Positions 21,960 through 33,250 of a stretch of 64,000 bases of DNA are shown piece by piece. Origin of the DNA: Diphasiastrum complanatum (taxonomy: Eukaryota; Streptophyta; Lycopodiopsida; Lycopodiales; Lycopodiaceae); contig CM055106.1 of NCBI GenBank assembly GCA_029204225.1, forward strand, positions 25,315,368 through 25,379,367, written 5' to 3'. A program made the position numbers and the translations under genes. The stretch's first letter is position 1, and every line of letters begins with the position of its first letter. The notes below the pieces were generated by a model that was given only the letters and a program-made list of their open reading frames with translations, searched no databases and had not been told where the DNA came from.

Positions 21960-22335
21960 GGGGAGGGGGCTATGTTTATCAAGGCAAATTCAAATACAAA
22001 AGCAAGAGCAAGTAGTCTAAAGGGCAAGATCAAGTGGATGCTTTTTCAAATGACAAAAAGAAAGATATATCAAAGCTCAAGTGCTTCTATTGTGACATCA
22101 AAGGACACTTTGCAAGTGAGTGCTACAAGAAGAAGAGAGATATTACTCTTGATGAGGATACTTTGGATGTTCAAGATGCAAATGATGGTGCTTTTGTGAT
22201 GTCTTCATGTATGCTTGCTAATGATGAAGATCTAGATCCATGGTGGATTGATAGTGGAGCAAGTTCACACATGAATTTTCACAAAGAATATTTGACTTCT
22301 TTGTTGGCATATGGAGATGAAAAGAGGGTGATGTA
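21960..22335 (+). pseudogene. Fragment J: copia Gag zinc knuckle and protease
   Basis: It encodes LKCFYCDIKGHFASECYKKK (CX2CX4HX4C knuckle) and WWIDSGASSHMNFHKEY (aspartic protease D-S-G). It is cut at 22336 by the LTR of minus-strand element F, with ATGTA (22331-22335) as the probable target sequence. It is similar to the fragment at 61796. Confidence 0.8.
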
Positions 22336-22570
22336 TGTGAAAGACTTTGGATCACTAAGATCCAAAATATACCTTTGATCTTTGGTTAGAAAACAATCAG
22401 CTCCACCAATCTTGCCAATGTGAAAAAATCAGCATCTACACAAAAAATGAGATACAAACTCTAATAGACCTTTATCAAACATGAACCAAAACACAAAGTA
22501 CTGTTGTTGTCCATACAATTATAGTACCCTAGTGTATTTCACATGTGTGAATCTAAAAATAGCAATTACT
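22336..22570 (-). repeat. 3' LTR of element F, left part
   Basis: Begins TGTGAAAGACTTTGG, which on the minus strand is an LTR end in ...CTTTCACA. The LTR is split by element E and resumes at 27138. Together the two parts make about 662 bp. Confidence 0.6.
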
Positions 22571-23271
22571 TCTGAAGAATTGCCAAAAATTGGCAAATCT
22601 AGCTTGATCAAAAACCATGTAAAATAGTGTAAATTGTGTACACAAGTGGGTCCCACACATGTGAGGCCATGATGCCACATGGGAAACCCATCCTAATGTA
22701 GGTTAGGTCAAGTCAAGAGAGTTGGTCAGGTCTATTTGGTGGTCATCCCTACTTTATAGGACCTACACCTAAGTTTAAGGTGAAAATTTGACCAACTAGC
22801 TACCTACCAAGCATAACTCTAGGAAATAGACTAGGGTTTCATTTTAGGTCAAGGAGAGTGAGTTAACTTCCTTATTACATGCTGGAAATCCACCTAACTT
22901 CAAGAAGGAAGTCGAATTTGCTATGTATTCCCTCTCTCCATAGTGAGAAGATAGAAAATTTTTGGAGCTCATTGGCAATCTCAAGCTAGTTCACTATGTA
23001 CAATGAGTTTTTGTGATCCAAATGAAACCAAATCAATTTCTACTTGTTTCTCAGGTTGAAGGCCGTACTACAGCCTGTAGTACACACGTGTGGGCTCGGA
23101 TTTCAATGTTTATCAATGCTTTTGATTGTTAATGCTTGTTGTTTGTCAAATTGCCAATCTAAATCAACTTTTTTGTGTCTAGTTTTTTGATAGATTGTTA
23201 AGCAAGCATCCAATCACTCTTGTGGATCTTTTGTAGATCCATTTATGGTCCTAAAGTACAGTACTTTCACA
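22571..23271 (+). repeat. 5' LTR of element E
   Basis: 701 bp, ending GTACTTTCACA. The first two bases are TC instead of the TG seen in the 3' copy, so one terminal base is mutated. Confidence 0.92.
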
Positions 23272-23284
23272 TGGTATCAGAGCC
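23272..23284 (+). other. Primer binding site of element E
   Basis: TGGTATCAGAGCC directly after the LTR terminal CA, matching initiator-Met tRNA. Confidence 0.93.
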
Positions 23285-23709
23285 AAGTACAAGAGCATAA
23301 GCCATTGATCTAATGCAAATCCATTTTTAGCAAGTTTTGGTGCTAAAAACTAGTATTGAGAGGACAAGCTAGAATCTTGATTTTGGTGAGGAGATTTGAT
23401 CCCAAACTTGGTAGGGGTCCAAATCCGTACTGTCCACATGTGTGGGCACCTCTGAACCTACATTTAATGCATGGTATTCATTTGATCCAAAAAAATTCAA
23501 TTTGTGAGCTATTGGTGTAATTTTTGGTGGAGATCCTAGGATAATCTACCAAGATCATTTGCCATTGATTAGATTTAAATTTGTTTCATAGAATCTAATT
23601 AATCTAGGCTGAGTTCAAGTCCTATTAAGGTTAAAAACAGGTCTTGAAAGTACACCAAGAAGGAAGAAAGAGATTAAGTCATTTTTTTGTCCAAAAATAG
23701 CCAAAATTG

Positions 23710-24057
23710 GCTAGATTTGATTGTAAGTAGATTTCACATCATCTTATCTTCATTCCAACTTTGTGAGGGAGTGCTAGAACTGAGATTATAAGTCCATTTT
23801 TTGGATTAGAAATCTAATTTGAGTGAAAAACTACAAGAGAGAGACCTTAGTGAGTTTCTAGAGACAATCAAATCCATTTCTTGGCAAGATTTGTTTGAAA
23901 GTAGTTTTCACTTCATCTTATCTTCATTCCAGCTTTGTGAGGGAGTGATAGAACTGTGATTATAAGTCCATTTGTTGGAATAGAAATCAAATTTGAGTGA
24001 AACACTGCAAGTGTGAGACCTTTGTGAGTTTCAAGTCAATCAAATCTATTTCTTGTT
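23710..24057 (+). repeat. Tandem duplication of about 174 bp in the element E leader
   Basis: Copy 1 starts at 23710 and copy 2 at 23884. Both contain CATCTTATCTTCATTCCA and TTTGTGAGGGAGTG and are clearly diverged from each other. It lies just upstream of the Gag ATG at 24077. Confidence 0.8.
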
Positions 24058-24076
24058 CGTAGAAGTCACTAGTAAG

Positions 24077-26158
24077 ATGGGATCTGCTGGAGCATACCTT
24101 CTAGAAGCTAATGAGAGATTGAATTCTACAAATTATGCTATTTGGAAGGTTAGAATGGAGTCACTCTTGGTGCTCCAAGACCTTTATGAGTTCTTGATTG
24201 AAGATGAAGATGAACCTCTAGGTGCACAGGAGTTAGTTAGATACAAGAAGAGATCTAGGCTTGCACTTTATTGTGTGAAGATGAATGTGAGCAATGATTT
24301 GTTGAGAGAAGTATCAGCTTGTACTAGTGCTAAAGAGGCTTGGGAGTCTTTAAAATCAATCTATGAGTCTAGCAACACTTCTAGAGTTCTTATGCTTAGA
24401 AATCAAATTTTGCAAAGCATGAGGAGAAGTGAGGAGAGTGCACATGATTATGTACTCAGAATCAAGTCTCTAAATAGGGAGTTGGCTTCCATTGGAGAGA
24501 AGATTCATGATGGAGAGCTTGTACAAATTGTCCTTAATGGTCTAGGAGATGACTTTGCAAATTTGGTCCAAAGTTTTGCCATCCAAGATACTTTGCCAAC
24601 TATAGAAAAACTTCACAGTGTATTAGTGGCTGAAGAGTGTAGGATGCTCCATGCAAAATCTAGGCTGAGTTCCTTGTCATTGTAGGATGGTGATGAGAAA
24701 TCCAATTTCTCATTCAAGGGCAAAAAGAAGACCAATGGAAAGAAGAAGCATCCAAAGGAGGCCAAAGAAGAGGATGATGCATCAAGCTCAAAGGACAAGT
24801 CAAAGCAAAAATGCTTCTTTTGTGAAAGGAAGGGGCATTATGCATCTGAATGCTACAAGAGACTAAGAGCACAAGTGGAGGAGGACAAACAAGGAAACCT
24901 TGCAAAGGAGGAGGAGGAGGATGAAGTAGATGTATTCTTGATGGCATCTACATCCTCACCAACAAGCAATAGCAATTCAAGAGACAATTGGTGGATCGAC
25001 AATGGGGCTAGCTCCCACATGTCTTGTGAAAAGGACTTTTTCTCAACCTTACACTCTTTCAATGATGCTAAAAGGTTTGTCTTTACTGCAAATGATGAAG
25101 AGTGTATGATAGATGGTGTTGGCACCATCTCTTTGTATCTAGAATCCTCAAAATGCATGGATCTAGAAAATGTCCTTTATGTACCATCAATCACCAAGAA
25201 TATGCTTAGTGTTGGTCTACTCTTAGAGAGTGGTTTGGATGTCCACTTTAAGCATGGTGTTTGCTTCATCTTAAAGAATGATGTTTGCATTGCAAAGAGA
25301 TTTAAACATGAAAGATTGTTTAAGTTGGAAGCTAGTGTTGCTTTTGAAAGAATGAGCTTGGCGAAAGAGGAGATCTTGGCAAAGTGTGATCTTGCTTGCA
25401 TTGAGGAGGAGCATCAAAAGGAGGAAGATCTTGAGGATCAGCCTCAAAGCATGAGAGTTCCAAGGGAGTCCTCAATGACAATGTCTGAGTCATCAAATTG
25501 CATGCAAATTGTCCATTCAAGTGTGCATCTTGCAAGGGTGGTGAGCATTGGAGAGTCTACTATCTTTCAATACTTTTTGGAAAGTATTAGTAGACATGAG
25601 GTGACTTGTTTCTTACCTTTAAGATTCATGGTGTTTATTACTTTGTATGACAAGACAATGAAATGGGATGCTTTAAAATCTACATTTGTTGTTGATAAAG
25701 CAATTTCATTGGATAACTATTTTTGTAATAGTTTGAATAGTGTCATAAAAGATGAAACATCATTTGTATTGGAAATCTTTGGATCCACATGCTTTGAGCA
25801 TGATCATTCCAATGTAAGGACCAAAGATGATCCTATTTCAATGATAGGAATAATGGTAGTGTTTTGCTCTTCAAGTAGAGATTGTAGAATCTACTTGTTT
25901 TCAGCCAAAGAATTTGTCAATGGTGAAAATGTGATCTTTCAAGAGTGGAAGATTTGTAAACTTGAAGAAGCACCTTTGGATCAACACCTTATTCAATTCA
26001 TTGATGGTTTGGAGTCAAGTCAAGTGGAGGAGCAAGCTCAAGACCCGAGGACTCCAAGAAGAACCTTGAGTATCAAGATGGAGCCATCTAGGCTCAATCA
26101 TATGGATCAAGCAAGACAAGTTGTCTTGGCAACACTATTTATGCAGTTAATATTTTGA
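24077..26158 (+). pseudogene. Element E Gag-protease polyprotein with substituted integrase region
   Basis: One frame from the ATG at 24077 is broken by a single TAG at 24683. Gag is recognisable (LLEANERLNSTNYAIWKVRM, SLKSIYESSNTSRVLMLRNQ). The zinc knuckle is CFFCERKGHYASEC. Protease has WWIDNGASSHM, so the usual D-S-G is D-N-G. The GAG-pre-integrase start (ENVLYVPSITKNMLSVG, FKHERLFKLEAS) follows. From about 25380 to 26000, sequence of unknown origin replaces integrase. A linker motif (EEQAQDPRTPRRTLSIKMEP) then matches the one in element G. The protein would supply particle and protease functions but no integration or reverse transcription. Confidence 0.85.
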
Positions 26159-26368
26159 TTGATGTATCTTCAAGTTCACAAAATGCCTTGGAATCCATGG
26201 CTTGGCATGATGTTTAGTTTTGAAGTGTGCTACATGTCTATAGACACATTTATGGAACATCTTGTAAGGAATCCTCTAAGAGGTGGTGAAAGATCCTTCA
26301 TGGACATCATTCTCTATTGGAGTCTCAAAAGTTCGTTCTTTGTAGCTGGATTTTTTAGACACTTCTAA
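26159..26368 (+). pseudogene. RT remnant at the end of element E
   Basis: The same frame continues after the TGA at 26156. RGGERSFMDIILYWSLKSSF corresponds to the copia RT segment RGSERSFKDITLYRKLVGSL seen in element F. Only this scrap remains, so the element arose by deletion and replacement within a copia polyprotein. Confidence 0.6.
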
Positions 26369-26427
26369 AAGCTTTCATTGATCTATCAAGAGAGTTGTAA
26401 ATAGATCAATCTAAATTTGAGGAGGAG

Positions 26428-27132
26428 TGTGAAGAATTGCCAAAAATTGGCAAATCTAGCTTGATAAAAAACCATGTAGAATAGTGTAAATTGTGTACAA
26501 AAGTGGGTCCCACACATGTGAGGCCATGATGCCACATGGGAAACCCATCCTAATGTAGGTTAGGTCAAGTCAAGAGAGTTGGTCATGTCTATTTGGTGGT
26601 CATCCCTAATTTATAGGACCTACACCTAAGTTTAAGGTGAAAATTTGACCAACTAGCTACCTACCAAACATAACTCTAGGAAATAGACTAGGGTTTCATT
26701 TTAGGTCAAGGAGAGTGAGTTAACTTCCTTATTACATGCTGGAAATCCACCTAACTTCAAGAAGGAAGTCGAATTTGCTATGTATTCCCTCTCTCCATAG
26801 TGAGAAGACAGAAAATTTTTGGAGCTCATTGGCAATCTCAAGCTAGTTCACTATGTACAATGAGTTTTTGTGATCCAAATGAAACCAAATCAATTTCTAC
26901 TTGTTTCTCAGGTTGAAGGCCGTACTACAGCCTGTATGTAGTACACACGTGTGGGCTCGGATTTCAATGTTTATCAATGCTTTTGATTGTTAATGCTTGT
27001 TGTTTGTCAAATTGCCAATCTAGATCAACTTTTTTGTGTCTAGTTTTTTGATAGATTGTTAAGCAAGCATCCAATCACTCTTGTGGATCTTTTGTAGATC
27101 CATTTATGGTCCTAAAGTACAGTACTTTCACA
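26428..27132 (+). repeat. 3' LTR of element E
   Basis: 705 bp, starting TGTGAAGAATTGCC after the purine tract GAGGAGGAG and ending TTTCACA before the target duplication. It is 4 bp longer than the 5' LTR because of a TGTA duplication near 26937. Confidence 0.92.
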
Positions 27133-27137
27133 TTACT

Positions 27138-27223
27138 GATCATTCTACACATAGAATTGCAAGATATCACAAGTATAGTGCACCAATGGATAGTAGAATC
27201 CAAGAGAACCATGCATAAGCATG

Positions 27224-27294
<71 letters not shown>

Positions 27295-27564
27295 CCTCTC
27301 TTCCCACGAGTTACATCCTTTTATAATAGGTCCAAAACCTAACTTGCCACTTGGTTTCCCTTCAATATGAAAAATCCTAATATTTTTTGGACTAGATTCA
27401 ATGTACCCAACATTAAAATTTGAATCTATTCAAACTCGACTTCTAAATTTTTTCACACTTTCAAAAAGGGTTTATTCAAATGCTTTTAGACTAATATAAT
27501 TTTGAAAAGTCAAACTCTAAGTCTAATATGAAATTGGTCTACTAAACTAGTTGAATCTTTCACA
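27138..27564 (-). repeat. 3' LTR of element F, right part
   Basis: Continuation of the LTR split by element E. The right end TTTCACA is followed by CTCCCTCTTC, which on the minus strand is a purine tract before TGTGAAAG. A minus-strand TATA box (TTATAAAAGG, near 27319) is followed downstream by the (GA)n tract at 27224-27292, read as (CT)n on the transcript. Confidence 0.7.
27224..27292. repeat. (GA)n microsatellite inside the element F LTR
   Basis: An uninterrupted GA tract of about 69 bp placed just downstream of the LTR's minus-strand TATA box. Confidence 0.95.
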
Positions 27565-28444
27565 CTCCCTCTTCAACTAGTTTTAGCATGGACTTTGATA
27601 ACACTCCAAGTGATGTCCTATGCTTCATGAACAAGTCTTTTCTCAATGCTTTGGTGAAGATCTCAGCTACACGTTCCCTTGAAGACACATGTTGAAGCTC
27701 CACCTCTTTTGCCATGACTTGCTCCCTCACAAAATGATATGCAACCTCAATGTGCTTGCTCCTAGCATGAAAGATAGGATTGGTTTCCAACCTTTGGGCT
27801 GATAGATTGTCACAAAAGATGATTGGGCTCTCTGGAAAATCTAGCAAGTAAAAATCCTTGATCATCCTCTTGATTGATACCATCTCCTTTGTGCAATGTG
27901 TAAGAGCTTTGTACTCGGCCTCACTAGATGACAATGAGATAGTGGCTTGTTTCTTCGACATCCATGATAAAACTCCATCACCTATGAAAATACAATGAAC
28001 ACTAATGGATTTCCTATCCATTATATCTGCAACATATTTTGAATCTAAAAATCCAAAAGATTAGATGATGATCCCTCATACAATACTCGTTTTCCTAGCT
28101 TCCAATGCTCCCCACTAGGATCTTGCATGAATTGACTCAATCTTCCAACATAGTAGCTTAGATCTAGTCTAGTAATGGTTAGATAGATGAGTGAACCAAC
28201 TAGCTTCCTATAGAGAGTAATGTCCTTGAAGGATCTTTCACTACCTCTTATAGTTAGCTTTACATGAGACTCCATAGGTGTATCACAAGCTTTTGCATCT
28301 ACCATACGAAATCTTTCTAGAATAGCTTTAGCATACTTTTCTTGATAAATGAAAGTAGATTGAGAAGATCTAATGACTTCTATTCCCAAAATGTAATGCA
28401 AGTTACCAAGATCATGCACCTCAAATTCCTTCTTAAGAGCAATC
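27565..28444 (-). pseudogene. Element F RNase H and C-terminal RT
   Basis: Minus strand. RNase H motifs: WMSKKQATISLSSSEAEYKA, IIFCDNLSAQ, FHARSKHIEVAYHFVREQV. The RT C-terminus precedes it: EVHDLGNLHYILGIEV, MESHVKLTIRGSERSFKDIT and YRKLVGSLIYLTITRLDLSY. A frameshift lies near 28030-28080. A solo LTR at 28445 interrupts the RT frame. Confidence 0.88.
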
Positions 28445-29515
28445 TGTGAAGGATAAAAAGCTATCCAACTTGTCTATAGGGGTTGATGAGGAAAATCATC
28501 TTGCTTGTGCATTTACAAGTTTTAAATATCATTCTCTAGCATGTACAAACTCGAGCTACATCACATGCACAATGTCTAGATGGTCATATTTCACTTTATT
28601 CCATTGTATATATTAAATGTATGTGAATTGAGCACATGACCTTGTAGATTAGGGTGAGTTTGAGTTAGGTAGATCTAGATTTGTAGACATGCATAAAAGT
28701 AGATGACATGCAAAGTCAGTTAGAGTGCATGCATGCAAGCTGTTAGGTGTCAATATGGTAATAGTTTACACTTGATTAGGTGTAGGGAATGCATTGAATA
28801 CAAGGAGTAGTGACGAATTTTGACTCTCCTATATATGTACATATAATTCTCATTCATATCTAATTAATCAAGCTTTGGTACTGTCATAATGTCAAAATTG
28901 GATCTCGTGCTATTTTGCTTGTTTTGATATTCTCTCTCTAACTCAAGATTGGTGTCTTCTTCATACATTATTTTGTTTATGTATTCTCTCTATTTAGGAA
29001 TTAGTATTGCTTTGATCTGTAGCTTGCAAATATTCTTTGTAGAGAAATTCCCTGTACCTAGGACCAACCTTCGCGTCCACCAGCTCTGGTGCGGGAAAGA
29101 CCTTGTGATCCACTCCTGGATGGTAGTGGGTGACGTAGGACCTCCTTGTGCGTTCGCTGTTCGCGATAACTCTGTGGTTGGAACTTTTGTATCTTCAATT
29201 TGTAATGATCTACAGTTCATAAAAATACAGCAGCGTCACTGATCATACAGCAATGTAACGTTGCCGACTACACATGAGCTAAAACTTTCAAAATGATCAC
29301 ATTTCTCCATGGAGAATGAAGAGAGGTCAATTGAAGCAGCAATATTGGCTTGTTGCACTAACCTCAGCATTCTAGATTGTGCTCTAGCCTCAGATCTGTT
29401 GGTAGATTGTAGGATTGCTCTACAGGTGATCTGTGTGCCACCACAAAGCATGGTATAGATCATTCACACATCTCTTGTGGTTCCCCACACATGTGAATTT
29501 GCTGGATTTTTCACA
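28445..29515 (+). mobile_element. Solo LTR (relative of element D LTR) inserted in element F
   Basis: Starts TGTGAAGGATAAAAAG and ends GGATTTTTCACA. The flanks are CAATC (28440) and CAATT (29516), a target duplication differing at one base. The left and right parts match the D LTR (ATGTGAATTGAGCACAT; CTGTTGGTAGATTGTAGGAT). A segment of about 330 bp (29036-29370) has no counterpart in D. Excluding it and one flank copy makes the RT frame of F continuous. Confidence 0.75.
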
Positions 29516-30125
29516 CAATTTTGATATCCTCCACATCTTGATTGTTTCCACCACTCGAGATGATATCATCCACATAGATTAGCAAGATGGTAACATCATT
29601 TCTAGCAAACCTATAATAAAGTGAATGATCATACTCACTCATAACAAAGCCTTGAGAGAGTAAAAAAGTGTTGAACTTAGCATACCAACTCATTGGTGCT
29701 TGCGTAAGACCATACAAACTCTTTTGTAGGAGACACACATGATTTGGCTTTGTAGAAAAAATGTAGCTCTCGGGTTGCTCCATGTACACTTCCTCCTCAA
29801 GATCACCATTCACAAAAGCATTTGTAATGTCCAATTTCCGTAGATCCCATCCATAAAGTGTAGCAAATGAGACGATGACTCGAATGCTTACCATCTTTGC
29901 CACAGGTGCAAAGGTCTCATCATAGTCAATCCCTTGTTCTTGAGCATATCTTTTTGCTACTAACCTTGCCTTGTACTTGTTGATAGATTCATCTTGGTTT
30001 TTCTTCACCTTGAAGATCCATTTTCATCCAATAGCTTTCTTGTCCTTAGGTAACTCCATCAATCTCCATGTTCCATTTTTCATAAGAGCTTGATACTCAA
30101 CATCCATTGCTTGGATCCACTCCTT
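29516..30125 (-). pseudogene. Element F reverse transcriptase, N-terminal part
   Basis: Minus strand. KYKARLVAKRYAQEQGIDYD, ETFAPVAKMVSIRVIVSFA, DITNAFVNGDLEEEVYM, LYGLTQAPMSWY and the catalytic LLIYVDDII. This is the copia RT core that copies element RNA to DNA. An in-frame stop stands in the K-W-I-F-K block near 30025. Confidence 0.9.
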
Positions 30126-30784
30126 TTTGTTTTTTGCTACATTGTCCTCTCTCGGGATGGGCTTCGTACTTTGGCAGATGTTGTTGTTGGTGATCCCACG
30201 CGTGGTGACCTATTGCCTTGCTCTACCTTCACACCAAGAGAAGCGGCAGGCGTGGCAGCACAAGAGAAGGAAAAAAACTACTCTGACAGGCACCCCACTG
30301 ATGCTTTCCTTCCCTTGGCTATTGAGACTTATGGCACCTTGCATCAACGCTTTGAGAATTTTCTTCGCATGTGTTCTCATCAAGCGGTAGAGCATCAAGG
30401 TATTCTTGGTTCTATTCTCATGGCTGCTTTCAAACAACGTGTTTCCATTGCCCTGCAACGTGCTCAGGCCCTATCTATTCTACAACGGGCGATGGTGGCT
30501 AGGTTTGCTACATCTCATCTCCCTTCATTAGCCGACTCACCACCTCTTCACTTTTCTGATCTGTTGCAGTCAGTTGGCAGACTCCCACGAACATCATCAT
30601 AGTTTATGCACTTTTATTTTTAATGCTAGGATTTGGATTAATCTTAACTTTACTGCAAGCTTCGCTCTTGTTTGAGCCTACTTTTGTTTAAACTTCCCCT
30701 CCGGAGTATATATATCTTTTTCATCAATGTACCTACTACTTTTTCCTATGAATAAATGCACCAGAGTGTTTCCTAATTGAACTT
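30126..30784 (+). mobile_element. 5'-truncated LINE 3' end
   Basis: A frame at 30090-30602 reads LRTLADVVVGDPTRGDLL, REAAGVAAQEKEKNYSDR, DAFLPLAIETYGTLHQRFEN and KQRVSIALQRAQALSILQRA. I recall this arrangement from C-termini of plant non-LTR retrotransposon ORFs. A 3' UTR of about 180 bp with AATAAATGC follows. It interrupts minus-strand element F between integrase and RT. The family assignment is from memory of that protein pattern. Confidence 0.6.
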
Positions 30785-31491
30785 TACTCAACTAACTATA
30801 TCCAACAAAAATACATTTCCTTGAAGATGGATCCTCTTTGGTCCTATCATCAAGAGTAATGTTGACGTAGCATGTGCATCCAAAAGTTCTTGGAAAGTTG
30901 ACACTCGACCTCCTCTTGAATAGCATCTCAAAAGGTGTCCTTCCATCCAAAATAGCAGTCGACCACCTACTGCACAAGAAATTGGCACATAACAGAGCTT
31001 GATCCCAAAATGGTTTATCAAGATTAGCACTTAACCTCATGGCTTTAGCACTTTCACATAAAGTCCTATTCTTCCTTTCAGCCACTCCATTTTGTTGATA
31101 AAGACATCATACACTTCATCTTTTCTCATTAATAGATAGACCCAACAAAATCTACTAAAATCATCAATGAAAGTTACATACATCTTAGCTCCACTATTGC
31201 TAATTGTAGTGATTCCATAAATATTTGAATGTACAACTTGAAAAGGCTTTGTAGATATAGATGTAGATCTAGTATAAGGTAGTCTATGTGACTTTGACAA
31301 AGCACAAGACTCACAAACATGATTGATATTCTTTAAGGAACTTGGAAGACCTATCACAACCTGCTTTCTAGCCATTACCTCTAATGACTTGAAGTTGAGG
31401 TGTCTCATCCTTTTATGCCAAACCTCTTGAATAGGTATTTGCTCTCTTGCAACACATCCAACTTGGTTAGCAATAACATAAGCATCTAGTT
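30785..31491 (-). pseudogene. Element F integrase and GAG-pre-integrase
   Basis: Minus strand. NLDAYVIANQVG, HKRMRHLNFKSLEVMARK, CESCALSKSHRLPYT, YVTFIDDFSRFCWVYLL; then a frame jump near 31090 with loss of the central D-N-G-G-E region; then QQNGVAERKNRTLCESAKAM and FGCTCYVNITLDDRTKEDPS. The internal deletion removes the second catalytic Asp. It is cut at 31494 by a plus-strand LTR. Confidence 0.85.
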
Positions 31492-31493
31492 TG

Positions 31494-32104
31494 TGTGAAG
31501 ATTAGTAAAATATTATCTTCCTATCTCGAGTTTGGGGTCATGTCCATGGTTATTTTCATTGTAATCTATGTTGTACATAAAAGGTATGTGAATTGAGCAC
31601 ATAACCTTCTAGAATAGGTCGAGTTTGAGTTAGATAGATTCAAATTTGATGACATGCAAAAGTTTAGATAGCATGAAATGTCTGTATGTATGCATGCAAG
31701 CCACACACAATCAGTGTGCATGCAACATGCAAAGTGGTTTCTGTGATCTACACATGTCTAGGCAGTATTATGAGTTGACATGCAGTACATGCAATATCCA
31801 TGCATGCAGTTACACATGTGGATCTCTGGTAGGTGAGTTAACTTAGTTAAGTGGACTTTCCATGCAACTCCACTATAGGAATTCAAGTTTCTCTCATGTA
31901 GGGAGATCTTGGCATGTTTTGCCATATTGTGAATAATGAGATTTTGGTGTTTTGGACTCATTCTCTCTCTACCTGAGTTTTCTATCATTGATTTTCTCTC
32001 TCTACCTGAGAGCAGCCTGTTTTTCGCATATTGAGAGCACTTAGAATTATTTCTGACATTTGTGAAGTTTTTAGCACGTGTGAACTTCACCACACACCCT
32101 ACAG
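31494..32104 (+). repeat. Copia LTR H, plus orientation
   Basis: Starts TGTGAAGATTAG in the middle of element F's coding sequence. It shares GGTATGTGAATTGAGCACAT with the LTRs of element D and the solo LTR. Two copies of TCTCTCTCTACCTGAG lie near 31966 and 31998. The right end is near CCCTACA; no primer site was recognised. Confidence 0.55.
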
Positions 32105-33250
32105 GATCTTACTGAGGTGTTGTGATTGCACAACATTGATCAGAGAACAATATACTTGAAAAATCTATGACAAGAGCACAATGGCATACATCAGATGAAA
32201 AAATCTAACTTCTTACTATGAGAATCGAAATCATAGATGTAACCTCCAAGCTATCTGAGGAAGAGATTCTTCACATTGAGAACATCTAAAGCTAACTCTG
32301 TATTGACCCACCTTGACAAGTTCAAAAATCTTATGGAACAGATGACTGCCACTTGATCAGTCGGACAATCTGAATGCCATTGTAACTCTATTATGGAGTC
32401 TACTTAAAGCGTACAAGAATTGGGTCCCGATGATTTATACTCAACAATGTCTCACTCTTAGAGTAATCTCTATGCTACTTCAAGAAGAGATTAGAAAAAA
32501 TACATTATCTTCTAGTTCAGGCTCAAAATAATCTACAAACCCAAGAAATTAGCAAAGTCTAATCAAGTAATATAATTAAAGAGCAAACAATAGCCAAGGT
32601 CGAATTCTGACCCAACATCATTTTAACAATTTTTTGCAAATATTGAAAAAGAAAAAGTCATGTCATCGAAGACTGCATAACACTCAATATAACAATGAGA
32701 AAAAATCGTAGTTTTAGCATCAAGCCAACACTACTGACAATAGTAATTCGACCCAGGTCGAAATAGCAAATGAACATTCATGGCCAAATCAGAAGAACTC
32801 CAAATGACAACTCTTGGTACTTGGATTCAAGAGCAACTCGACACATGACACACCATTATGAATGGTTTGATAGTTTCGAAACCTTTGCTTATTGCAAAGT
32901 TGTCCAATTGCGTGAAGACTCATCTCACAACATAAAAGGTGAAAAGTACTATCAAATTTAAATTTCAAAATGGTGATGTCAAATTATTATCCATTGTTTT
33001 TCATATTTTTATTACTAAAAATCTGCTCTCAATCAATAAGATAGTCAATTCGAGTCATATAGTCGAGTTTAATACTGAAAGTTGCACAATTTCTAACGAG
33101 TCCAAAAAAATTTGGGCTTTTGGTAAAAGGTGTGGCTACTTTTATTAATCGAGTCATTATTTTTCTACCAATAACCAAGCTCTTCATACCCCAACTTATG
33201 TAAATGCAGATCTGCTTTGGCATTCTCTACAATTCAATTACAAATTTTTT
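32105..33250 (+). pseudogene. Old copia Gag-protease fragment, different lineage
   Basis: Plus strand, much decayed. LNAIVTLLWSLLKAYKNWVP and LTLRVISMLLQEEIRK belong to Gag. A zinc knuckle of the form FCKY...HVIEDC follows. Protease reads NSWYLDSRATRHMTHHYEWF (D-S-R instead of D-S-G). The segment LLSIVFHIFITKNLLSINKI lies further on. It is not closely similar to elements D, E or G. Confidence 0.7.

Larger units (their letters stand above)
22571..27132 (+). mobile_element. Element E: complete non-autonomous copia element with TTACT target duplication
   Basis: LTRs lie at 22571-23271 and 26428-27132, nearly identical (about nine base differences and one 4-bp indel by eye). TTACT directly flanks both ends (22566-22570 and 27133-27137). 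It has a primer site at 23272-23284 and a polypurine tract at 26419-26427. The internal 3.1 kb holds Gag, zinc knuckle and protease, a stretch of unknown sequence where integrase should be, a copia linker and a scrap of RT. It is inserted in the 3' LTR of element F. Confidence 0.92.

Noticed and set aside
22336-27564. Possibility that the interrupted LTR of F is part of element E
   Set aside because: E has its own complete LTR pair and an exact TTACT duplication; removing it rejoins the F LTR.
28949-29242. 97-codon plus-strand ORF
   Set aside because: It runs through a solo LTR and its inserted block, with no recognisable domain; described as part of the LTR instead.
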